From: Desulfobacterales bacterium | Lineage (GTDB): Bacteria > Desulfobacterota > Desulfobacteria > Desulfobacterales > JAHIVH01 | Assembly (NCBI GenBank): GCA_020056645.1 | Contig: JAGVHJ010000522.1 | Span: 1 to 7,558, forward strand | DNA: 7,558 bases | Reading direction: 5' to 3' | Shown here: in pieces, positions 1-5,994 of the stretch | How positions within the stretch are numbered: position 1 is the stretch's first letter | How the letters are laid out: every line of letters begins with the position of its first letter | Made by a program: the position numbers and the translations under genes | The notes under the pieces: model-generated | Database searches by the model: none | The model's input: only the letters and a program-made list of their open reading frames with translations | What the model was told of the DNA's origin: nothing

Positions 1-149
1 CGTATTTCGAGGATCAAAATTTTTTTTCCAACGCCGGAGTTGGGAAAATTAACAAAAACTTGAACATCGAGTTTCAAAAGGTTGGCTCCCGGCAGGGCCT
101 AATGAGGCTCATCCCAAATGCGCTTCCCCTGGATATTTTTCCCCTCCTA

Positions 150-177
150 TTGACACGCCCCCCCTTGTTCTGATACC
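150..177 (+). promoter_or_regulatory. Possible weak sigma-70 type promoter before the GTPase gene
   Basis: A perfect TTGACA lies at 150-155. The best hexamer at 16-bp spacing is GATACC (172-177), which keeps only the central A-T-A of the -10 consensus. A better hexamer, CATAAT (178-183), is 22 bp away and so too distant. The site lies 85-115 bases before the preferred start codon and is the only promoter-like pair I see in the leader. The first 202 bases otherwise hold a short hairpin (23-48) and no supportable gene. Confidence 0.25.
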
Positions 178-262
178 CATAATTTTCTTTGATTAACAGG
201 CCGTGGTGGCGGATGGAACAGAGCCGACGCGGCTCCTTTTTGTCTCCGGAGAAACCATAACC

Positions 263-1723
263 ATGTATCGGGAAAATTATATCAAGTCGCTTCACGCGGA
301 ACTGATCGCCCTGGTTGAGCAATATCTCTCGCCCATCGCCATCAAATACGGATACAGCCAGGCGCCCCTGGAGGCGAATATCAAGTGGCGGCCCCTGGTT
401 CTCATTCTCGGTAACTACTCTTCCGGAAAATCGACCCTCATCAATGAGTATCTCGGTGAAAAGATTCAGGCCACCGGTCAGGCCCCCACCGATGACTCCT
501 TCACCGTCATCACCTATGGCGACCCCGATTCGCCCACGGAGAAGATTCAGGTGGTCGATGAGAGGGACGGAAAGTTTCTGTTAAACGACCCTGAATACCC
601 GTTTACCGCTTTGAAGCGCCATGGGGAGCGGTTCGCCTCCCATTTCCGGCTGAAAAAGGTCAACTCCCCCTTTCTCACCAACCTGGCCGTCATCGACACG
701 CCGGGCATGCTCGACAGCATCACCGAAAGGGACCGGGGCTACAACTACCAGGAGGTGATCGGGGACCTGGCCCACATCTCGGACATGGTGCTCGTTATGT
801 TCGATCCCCACAAGGCCGGAACCGTCAGGGAGGCCTACACCAGCCTTCGGGACACGCTTCCTTCCAAGACCTTTGAGGACCGGGTCCGGTTTGTGCTGAA
901 CCGGATCGATGAGTGCACCTCCATGATCGATCTCTTAAAGGTGTATGGCACCCTCTGCTGGAACCTCTCCCAGATGACGGGGCGTAAAGATATTCCTCCC
1001 ATCCGCCTCACCTATTCGCTCAATGTCCATCGAAAGGAGGAGGGCGTTGAGGGCGGCGAGAGCAGTTACCTCCAATATCTCGACAACCAGAGGGAGCAGC
1101 TGAAAGAGGAAATATTGGAAGCCCCCCGGCACAGACTTGATCATCTGGCCACATTTGTGGAAACCCACTCGGGCCGCCTCTCCCATCTGCTGGAGGCGTT
1201 GATCAGTTACCGGAAGCGATTAAAAGGATTCTCCGTCAAATCGTTTGCCCTGGCGGTGCTCGCGAGTTTGATCGCGGGAGGGGTTGGGGCGACCGGGGTT
1301 CTCCTGGCGGGCATAGGGCTCGACCCCTATTCGTTGGCCATTTTGGCTGTTACCCTGTTCACCCTCTCCATGGTGCTCTTTCAAACGGTGATTTCGAGCC
1401 AGCTGAAAAACTGGTTTAGAAATAAGAGCCTTCTCTCCCTGGACCAGTTGACGCCCCTCACCAGCCAGACACGGTCGGACTCCTGGGACGCCATCAAAAA
1501 AATCGTGGCGGCGTTCATCCAGAGGGACGAGGGAACGCTGCCCCTGAAACAGATGGCGCGCGAATTCAAGGATGTGCAGTTCGTGTTTAACGAGGGATCC
1601 CGGGATATCCGTGAAGCGCTGAACGAAATATCGACCCTCAGAAAAGATCAGTCTTTTGAGGTCTCCTCCGACGCGCCCGTGCTCTCCCGGATTTTGCGTT
1701 TCGACACTAACGGTGACGCATAA
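263..1723 (+). CDS. EHD/dynamin-like GTPase with C-terminal membrane hairpin
   Basis: A 486-residue large GTPase, probably a membrane-remodelling or membrane-tethering protein on the inner membrane. The G domain is complete. The P-loop GNYSSGKST is at residues 50-58, a switch-I Thr lies in GQAPTDDSF (72-80), G3 DTPG is at 145-148 and G4 NRID is at 213-216 in place of the usual N/TKxD. The P-loop and the APTDDSF segment resemble eukaryotic EHD proteins and bacterial dynamin-like proteins. Two adjacent hydrophobic segments (about 328-352 and 355-377) form a membrane hairpin and are followed by a helical, charged tail. I chose ATG 263, which has GGAG 11 bases upstream and gives an N-terminus running straight into the family's leading helix. 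An in-frame GTG at 203 would add 20 residues unlike the family. It stands alone, convergent with the rhomboid-like gene, so no partner is implied. The cellular role is unknown. Confidence 0.87.
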   Translation: MYRENYIKSLHAELIALVEQYLSPIAIKYGYSQAPLEANIKWRPLVLILGNYSSGKSTLINEYLGEKIQATGQAPTDDSFTVITYGDPDSPTEKIQVVDERDGKFLLNDPEYPFTALKRHGERFASHFRLKKVNSPFLTNLAVIDTPGMLDSITERDRGYNYQEVIGDLAHISDMVLVMFDPHKAGTVREAYTSLRDTLPSKTFEDRVRFVLNRIDECTSMIDLLKVYGTLCWNLSQMTGRKDIPPIRLTYSLNVHRKEEGVEGGESSYLQYLDNQREQLKEEILEAPRHRLDHLATFVETHSGRLSHLLEALISYRKRLKGFSVKSFALAVLASLIAGGVGATGVLLAGIGLDPYSLAILAVTLFTLSMVLFQTVISSQLKNWFRNKSLLSLDQLTPLTSQTRSDSWDAIKKIVAAFIQRDEGTLPLKQMAREFKDVQFVFNEGSRDIREALNEISTLRKDQSFEVSSDAPVLSRILRFDTNGDA

Positions 1724-1757
1724 CCCTTCCGGCGCTTGGGTGGGGACTCTTTTTTTT

Positions 1758-2504
1758 TTAGTGGTAGGTTGGCTTGTCGTCGTTCTCCTCTTTATCCTCT
1801 TTGAGGCCGTCAATAACCCTGAAACGGGATCTTCTTTTCTGTTCCTGCCGGTAAAGATAGTTCAGGTAGAGCTTGTTGGATTCGAGGGTGCTTTTCAGCC
1901 CGTTCACGTAGAGGTATCCCAGAAAAATACCTCCCAACTGATAGGTGGCTCCGGGACTGGTTTTTGATAAAAATCCCAGAAAAACGACGATGATGGCACC
2001 GTAGCTGATGAGTCTGGCCTTGACCGGCACTATGAAAAAGAGCAGCACCACCATGTCCGGCGACAAGAGTCCAAAAACCACGAGCATGGCGAGAAGGCCT
2101 GGCATGATGCCGAAAAACGGAAGATTGAACCCCTGAATATTTGAAAAACAGAGCCCGCACAGGGCTCCGCCGTAGGTGGCGATGAGAAAGAAGGTCAGGA
2201 ACCGTCTGGTCCCGATGCTCCGTTCCACGGGGCCGGAAAAGAAGTAGAACATGAGGAGCGTCAGGAGAAAATGGAGGGGTGACTGGGGGTGCTGGATGAA
2301 GGGATGGGTGAAGAATTGATGCACCATGAACCGGTCGTCTTCAAACGGGTAGAGCTGCAACAGGGTGACAACCGGCAGGCCAAACCAGCTATCGAGTATC
2401 AATTCCAGGATATAGAAAAGGCTCAATAGAATCATCAGCTTCTTGCCGGTCTCAGTCAGATTGGAGGGGATCCGGAATCGGTTTTTTTGCACGTCTGCGG
2501 TCAT
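1758..2504 (-). CDS. Rhomboid-family membrane protein, predicted catalytically inactive
   Basis: A 248-residue six-helix protein with the rhomboid fold signature. An L1-loop-like segment (about 58-75) leads into helix 2 containing H78. The family-typical GPVERSIGTRRF (91-102) then precedes helix 3. Helix 4 carries PG at 135-136, and the PVKAR turn (160-164) comes before helix 5. YQLGG (188-192) opens the glycine-rich helix 6, and a charged cytoplasmic-type tail (about 205-248) ends the protein. Aligned by eye with E. coli GlpG, catalytic Ser201 is P135, catalytic His254 is Q189 and oxyanion Asn154 is T82, while the helix-2 His150 is kept as H78. The WR motif of loop L1 is also absent. By family knowledge this is a pseudoprotease, perhaps binding rather than cutting membrane proteins. 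The start has AGGTAGAGG 5 bases upstream. It is monocistronic, and a mobile element lies 23 bases upstream of its start codon. Confidence 0.82.
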   Translation of the reverse strand: MTADVQKNRFRIPSNLTETGKKLMILLSLFYILELILDSWFGLPVVTLLQLYPFEDDRFMVHQFFTHPFIQHPQSPLHFLLTLLMFYFFSGPVERSIGTRRFLTFFLIATYGGALCGLCFSNIQGFNLPFFGIMPGLLAMLVVFGLLSPDMVVLLFFIVPVKARLISYGAIIVVFLGFLSKTSPGATYQLGGIFLGYLYVNGLKSTLESNKLYLNYLYRQEQKRRSRFRVIDGLKEDKEENDDKPTYH

Positions 2505-2524
2505 TTTTGCCTCTACCTGTTCTA

Positions 2525-2553
2525 TTTGTAACTATTCATCAGCGATTCATCAA
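2525..2553 (-). promoter_or_regulatory. Possible hybrid promoter at the mobile-element junction
   Basis: Read on the minus strand, TTGATG (2553-2548) and TACAAA (2530-2525) are separated by exactly 17 bp. Each matches 4 of 6 consensus bases. The -35 lies inside the miniature element, while the -10 is half element (TAC) and half target duplication (AAA), so the insertion itself would have created it. Transcription would begin near 2518, giving a leader of about 14 bases that still holds the AGGTAGAGG ribosome site of the rhomboid-like gene. The same stretch contains an 8-bp direct repeat, ATTCATCA (2534-2541 and 2545-2552), with an 11-bp period. The calls are weak individually. Confidence 0.28.
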
Positions 2554-2653
2554 GATGGCAAAAAGCCTTCGCATCTCTCATCCGAAAAAAAATAAATGTC
2601 ATTTCACAAAAGGGCCTTTTTACCACTAAAGCAACGTCATACTGAATAGTTAC
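2528..2653. mobile_element. 126-bp MITE-like element with IS66-type ends
   Basis: The ends are a perfect 11-bp inverted repeat: GTAACTATTCA at 2528-2538 and its complement at 2643-2653. Abutting both ends exactly is the 8-bp direct repeat TTCTATTT (2520-2527 and 2654-2661), a textbook target-site duplication. A second inverted block lies at the same distance (28 bases) inside each end: TGGCAAAAAGCC (2556-2567) against TGGTAAAAAGGC (complement of 2614-2625), matching at 10 of 12 positions. Subterminal repeats of this kind often bind transposase. The interior is AT-rich with no coding capacity, so mobility would need a transposase supplied elsewhere. An 8-bp duplication and ends starting GTAA are features known for the IS66 family. 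The family assignment is by memory of those features, not by alignment. Confidence 0.75.
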
Positions 2654-2758
2654 TTCTATTTTTAAAATAACACCGCCTGTTCAAAGAACCTATGGCAGGG
2701 TTGTCAGTGAATGGGCTTTCTGAGTTTTATAAACGCTCGAAGTCAGGATTACAAGCTT

Positions 2759-2795
2759 TAAAACGATGAAAAATCCGGCCTTGATCATCGTTTTA
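2759..2795. repeat. Perfect 11-bp inverted repeat
   Basis: TAAAACGATGA (2759-2769) and its exact complement (2785-2795) flank a 15-base spacer. There is no target duplication around it and no T-run directly after it on either strand, so neither a mobile element nor a standard intrinsic terminator is supported. Its role is unknown. Confidence 0.6.
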
Positions 2796-2844
2796 GTCGA
2801 TCTGCATAACCCGATTTTTTTTCCATGAGCTCAGCGTGGCCCTT

Positions 2845-2869
2845 GGTTACGAGGTTCTGCCTCTTAACC
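2845..2869. repeat. Short-loop hairpin, 10 bp with one mismatch
   Basis: GGTTACGAGG (2845-2854) pairs with CCTCTTAACC (2860-2869) at nine of ten positions around the 5-base loop TTCTG. It sits between the two other hairpins of this intergenic stretch. No T-run follows on either strand, so it is recorded as a hairpin without a role. Confidence 0.5.
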
Positions 2870-2902
2870 CAATATTACGGCGCACCCGACTGCCGGGAGG
2901 GA

Positions 2903-2942
2903 GGAAGCGCCTTTCGGTGTTGCTGTTTTGAAAGGCGCTTCC
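2903..2942 (-). terminator. Strong hairpin after the operon, terminator-like but without a T-run
   Basis: A perfect 13-bp stem, GGAAGCGCCTTTC (2903-2915) with its complement at 2930-2942, encloses a 14-base loop. On the minus strand it begins 31 bases after the stop codon of the flavoprotein gene, where the operon's transcript should end. No T-run follows on the minus strand, so it is not a canonical intrinsic terminator. It could protect the 3' end of the message or act with Rho. Confidence 0.5.
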
Positions 2943-2973
2943 CCTAATGAAGAGATGAGATATTTGAAGTTCT

Positions 2974-4857
2974 TTACGGGTAAACGCTGAAAAGTTTTCT
3001 TCCCATGGTTATGAATTTGTTGGGAGAACCACTTGGAAGGATTTTTATCTTTCCCTCTTTTAACCCGGCTTTTTCAACCAGAAGATTGGTCACCATCTTG
3101 GCGGAGACGTTTGTTTTTTCCATGTAGACGCTCATGTGGTCGGTCTTGACCCAGTCTCCGATAAAAAAGAGGTTCTCCACCGGCGACTGGATCGGCGGTC
3201 TCAGCGCCTCATAACCGACGATCTGGGGCGAATAGGTGTCCCACCGGTTGACGTAGTAGCTAGTGGGTTCGGGAAGATCGGGCATGACGATCTTTAACTC
3301 CTCATGGACAAGCTTGACGATCATGTCGTCGCTTAGATGTTCCACCCGGCTCGTATCGGCGATCTGGGTTTCGATGACGGCGATCTTGTCGTTGACATAC
3401 TCCTTCTGGTAATCGGGAACAACCACCTGTTGGCAGGCCCTCTCTCCATTAAAGATGCCGTCATGGGCCCAGTTAATAGTGACACCCAGGAGCTTGAATC
3501 CCGAGGGCATGAAATCGAGAAACCCAGGAAACCGTTTTTCCCAGGAGGTGCATTTGGAGTACCAGATATCCACCACAAAAACGTTGGTTTTGTCGAGCTT
3601 CATGATGTTGTCGAAATAAGGGGAGCCCAGGAGTTTCGATTTGGCGATCGCCTGTTTCGCCCCCGGCGTATCCATGGCCACCACATAGTAGTCCGCCGTA
3701 TACTCCTTGGGAGGTCCAGAGGAGAGAGCGAATATCTGGTTGGATGGCGCTCCGCACACCGGGCACCGGTTCGGTTTTGAGGGAGAGCTGAACACGGAGC
3801 CGCAGATCCGGCACTTCCACATTTTCTCCCCCTCGACGCCCGCCTCTTCTCCGGCAAGGACGCTTTTGATGTGGCCGTTCTCATGGTTGAGGCGGATCAC
3901 CGGCGTGTTGTAGAGGATCTTTCCGCCCCTGGACTTGATATACTGCTCAATGGGCGCTACATAGGTTTCTCCGGGCGGATGCATGAAGATATCGATGCAC
4001 ATGTCGTCATAGGAACCGCAGGCGAGAGAAACCAGCATGACCGTGTAGAGGGCCGAGGTGTTGTCGATATGGTCGAACATGGCCATTTCCGATATGGGGC
4101 CGAAGAATCGGTAGATGAGCTTGTCCGGCATGCCGATGGAACGGGCCCATTCCGGAAAGGAGAGGGAGTCGAGATAGGCCCGCTGGTCTGGGTCGTCGAA
4201 ATCAAAGGACATCATTTTAAAGAGATACTTGCCGATGCTCTCGTTTTCAGAGGCGAACTCGGTCATGTCGTCAACCAGCGCCAGCAAGCGTTGGATCTCG
4301 CCGAACATGCCAGGGAGAGTGGGGCCTGGAAATCCGATGACGTTTTCCGTGCCGTCCTTGTCGAGGAAATTGTACATGGTGGTCGCCTCCTGGGGGATCT
4401 TGTAGAGCCGGTAGCCGTGCCGTCCCATGAACTCCCTCAGGTTGTTGTAAAATCCCCATACCGCGTGGGCTCCGTGGTCCCTGGGGTAGCCTTTGAAGTC
4501 CGGATCATTTTCCGGGGGGACGCCGAACGCCGGATCTCTCCAGCTTTTGAGCTTGCCGCCCAAGAGATTCGATTTTTCGATAATGGTCACGTCAAATCCC
4601 CGGTCGATCAGCTCACAGGCCGCATGCATGCCGCCAAAGCCGCCGCCCAGAATCAGAACCGATTTCCCATTGGGCGGAAGGGTCACCTTGTTCTCCGGAA
4701 TATCCGGATACTCTTGGTCAAGCACGCTTGTTGACGAGCATCCCGGAAGGGCCATGCCGATGGCTCCAGCAGACGCAACAGCAGCGCTTCTCTTTATGAA
4801 TTGACGTCTGGTGAGAGACGGCCTTGTTTCTTCCGACCTTTTCATATCTTCAGACAT
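2974..4857 (-). CDS. Tat-exported lipoprotein flavoenzyme with inserted rubredoxin-like domain
   Basis: A 627-residue FAD-dependent oxidoreductase of the phytoene desaturase/carotene desaturase (amine-oxidase-fold) superfamily. It begins with a twin-arginine signal (TRRQFIK, 16-22), a hydrophobic stretch and a lipobox LPGC, which predicts a lipid anchor on Cys40. Tat export means it would fold and load cofactors before crossing the membrane. The FAD-binding loop GGGFGG is at 71-76 with acidic E94 after strand two, and the C-terminal FAD motif IGDWV is at 566-570. Inserted at about 345-378 is CxxCG (349-353), 12 residues, then CPxCGAP (365-371), matching a small rubredoxin-type Fe(Cys)4 domain. 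A zinc ribbon is the alternative. ATG 4857 has AAAGGAGGT 7 bases upstream. It is the last gene of the operon, 23 bases after its neighbour. The substrate is unknown; the operon partners suggest respiratory electron transfer rather than carotenoid synthesis. Confidence 0.85.
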   Translation of the reverse strand: MSEDMKRSEETRPSLTRRQFIKRSAAVASAGAIGMALPGCSSTSVLDQEYPDIPENKVTLPPNGKSVLILGGGFGGMHAACELIDRGFDVTIIEKSNLLGGKLKSWRDPAFGVPPENDPDFKGYPRDHGAHAVWGFYNNLREFMGRHGYRLYKIPQEATTMYNFLDKDGTENVIGFPGPTLPGMFGEIQRLLALVDDMTEFASENESIGKYLFKMMSFDFDDPDQRAYLDSLSFPEWARSIGMPDKLIYRFFGPISEMAMFDHIDNTSALYTVMLVSLACGSYDDMCIDIFMHPPGETYVAPIEQYIKSRGGKILYNTPVIRLNHENGHIKSVLAGEEAGVEGEKMWKCRICGSVFSSPSKPNRCPVCGAPSNQIFALSSGPPKEYTADYYVVAMDTPGAKQAIAKSKLLGSPYFDNIMKLDKTNVFVVDIWYSKCTSWEKRFPGFLDFMPSGFKLLGVTINWAHDGIFNGERACQQVVVPDYQKEYVNDKIAVIETQIADTSRVEHLSDDMIVKLVHEELKIVMPDLPEPTSYYVNRWDTYSPQIVGYEALRPPIQSPVENLFFIGDWVKTDHMSVYMEKTNVSAKMVTNLLVEKAGLKEGKIKILPSGSPNKFITMGRKLFSVYP

Positions 4858-4880
4858 GCATCTACCTCCTTTGGGCGCGT

Positions 4881-5207
4881 TTATTCATTGACGAACAATT
4901 TAACGGACAGATTTTCGATCTGAAGCTGAATCTGGTCCACGAGGGATTTCACCTCCGGGGATTGGCTGGTCTCCTTGATCTGATCCAGGGTGACGCTCAC
5001 ATGCTTCAGGTCGTAGATAATCCGGATGTTGTCATTTGAGCCGGAGCGCTTCATTTCGGGGATCACTTTGTCGGTGATCATACGGTTGATGGTCGTGATC
5101 ACGGCGTTTTCCGTCGAGAACCGCTCCTGGAGCGCGAGAAAAAGCGCGGCGGCGGAAAGAACGAGGGCCAACAGGGGAAGTTTTGATTTTTTTGGGGTGT
5201 CAAGCAT
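4881..5207 (-). CDS. Small membrane-anchored protein of unknown family
   Basis: A 108-residue protein I do not recognise. Residues 11-26 form one hydrophobic helix after a short Lys-rich N-terminus, so an N-in, C-out anchor with a periplasmic domain of about 80 residues is expected. That domain looks helical and charged, with no Cys and no CxxCH, so it carries no heme or iron-sulfur ligands. A strong ribosome site, AAAGGAG, lies 5 bases before the ATG, and its first 8 bases overlap the end of the pentaheme cytochrome gene. It is followed after 23 bases by the flavoprotein gene. The overlap and order argue for an accessory, structural or assembly subunit of the same complex. The coding call rests on the ribosome site, the overlap and the clean membrane topology. 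Confidence 0.78.
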   Translation of the reverse strand: MLDTPKKSKLPLLALVLSAAALFLALQERFSTENAVITTINRMITDKVIPEMKRSGSNDNIRIIYDLKHVSVTLDQIKETSQSPEVKSLVDQIQLQIENLSVKLFVNE

Positions 5208-5994
5208 GGTGTCTCCTTTGATAATATTTAACGAAAATCAGGCAAAGAAAGAGGAAGAGAATCACCATGACTCCCTGAAATATCCAGTTTCTCTGGCCGG
5301 TTTGTGACAGATCGCCTTTAAGTTCCGACAGGGTGGGAATCAGCTTCCCTTGAATATGCTCAATCAGTTCGCTGGATGTCATGGCGTGGACGCCTCTCTT
5401 CAGGGCCGTCTGGGCCGCCTTGATTTCCCGTTCGGCCATGATCGATGGAAGATGGCGGGCGGTCCGTTCTTGAACCATTCCTTCCAGTGTGGTGATGATA
5501 TCTTGAAAGTCACGGAGCGCTTGTGTCAGAGTGGCCGCTTTTTCGAATGGATGGCACGTTCCGCAATTCCCGCTGTTGATGATGGACAGTGTGGCCTTTT
5601 CAACCTGGTGATGGCTGTGACAGGTGACGCAGGTGGCCTCGCACCTCTTGTCCGACCGGCTCCTGAACTGACTTCTGGCGTTCATCTCCTTGATTTCATT
5701 CACATGGCACCTGCCGCACATCTCGTTCGCCTCTCGCCCTTTGGGTGTCCCCATATGGCCTTTCTTAAACGCCATGTACAAGAATTTGTTTCCGCCATGG
5801 CACTCGGCGCATCCGGTGTCTGGTCCGAAATGGACCCCCTTTTTCCAGCTGATGACCGAACTCCCTGAACCCGGAGACTCAGAGGTGAGATGGCATTTCA
5901 CACAGGCGTCCTGAAGGAGAAAGAGGGCGTCGGCCGCCTGGGCCATGTGGGCGGTGAAAAAAACGACGATTGATATGAATAGGATTCGTTTCAT
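5200..5994 (-). CDS. Pentaheme cytochrome c, C-terminally membrane-anchored
   Basis: A 264-residue periplasmic multiheme cytochrome. A cleavable signal peptide covers about residues 1-21 (AQA followed by A). Five CxxCH heme sites are at 31-35, 62-66, 93-97, 122-126 and 144-148. Several other His residues (H54, H80, H128, H129) could be distal ligands. Residues about 150-232 are a heme-free, helical region, and one membrane helix (about 238-256) near the C-terminus is followed by a basic tail, so the hemes face the periplasm. The ATG begins directly after the cytochrome b stop codon (TGA then ATG, no gap). The ribosome site is poor, suggesting translational coupling. Its likely job is to accept electrons from the Rieske protein in place of cytochrome c1 or f. 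It resembles multiheme cytochromes of the NapC/NrfH and octaheme families only in general layout, and I cannot assign a named family. Confidence 0.9.
   Translation of the reverse strand: MKRILFISIVVFFTAHMAQAADALFLLQDACVKCHLTSESPGSGSSVISWKKGVHFGPDTGCAECHGGNKFLYMAFKKGHMGTPKGREANEMCGRCHVNEIKEMNARSQFRSRSDKRCEATCVTCHSHHQVEKATLSIINSGNCGTCHPFEKAATLTQALRDFQDIITTLEGMVQERTARHLPSIMAEREIKAAQTALKRGVHAMTSSELIEHIQGKLIPTLSELKGDLSQTGQRNWIFQGVMVILFLFLCLIFVKYYQRRHHA

Larger units (their letters stand above)
2662..2973. other. Non-coding intergenic stretch with three hairpins
   Basis: This stretch lies between the mobile element and the 3' end of the electron-transfer operon. I see no credible reading frame with a ribosome site. 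It contains three inverted repeats: 2759-2795 (11 bp perfect), 2845-2869 (10 bp with one mismatch, 5-base loop) and 2903-2942 (13 bp perfect). An eight-T run occurs at 2815-2822, about 20 bases past the first hairpin and not adjacent to any stem. The stretch could be the structured 3' untranslated region of the operon, or a decayed gene or repeat. Confidence 0.5.

Noticed and set aside
23..48. 10-bp hairpin (CCAAC, six-base loop, GTTGG, with flanking T/A pairs) as a terminator
   Set aside because: The T-run forms part of the left arm and no T-run follows the stem on either strand, so it lacks terminator layout.
3..173. Frame open from the left edge that could be the last 56 residues of a + strand gene
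   Set aside because: Its translation resembles no family I know, its last third is low-complexity Leu/Pro, and no neighbouring evidence supports it. An open run of this length is expected by chance.
203..262. GTG start at 203 for the GTPase
   Set aside because: It lacks a good ribosome site and adds 20 residues with no family resemblance. ATG 263 starts at the family's leading helix.
1723..1759. Intrinsic terminator between the two convergent genes, based on a run of ten T
   Set aside because: Only a 4-bp stem (ACCC with GGGT) precedes the T-run, and it is not adjacent. It may still slow polymerase but is not supportable as a terminator.
1220..1813. 197-residue minus-strand frame opposite the GTPase
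   Set aside because: It lies antisense to a gene with clear motifs, its translation is rich in Arg, Gln and Pro without any domain, and it has no ribosome site. It is a shadow frame.
2534..2552. Start of a CRISPR or tandem array, from ATTCATCA repeated with 11-bp period
   Set aside because: There are only two units, both inside the mobile element, with no further copies or spacers.
3871..4734. 287-residue plus-strand frame opposite the flavoprotein
   Set aside because: It is antisense to a gene with FAD, Tat and rubredoxin motifs. Its length reflects codon bias of the real gene, and it has no recognisable domain.
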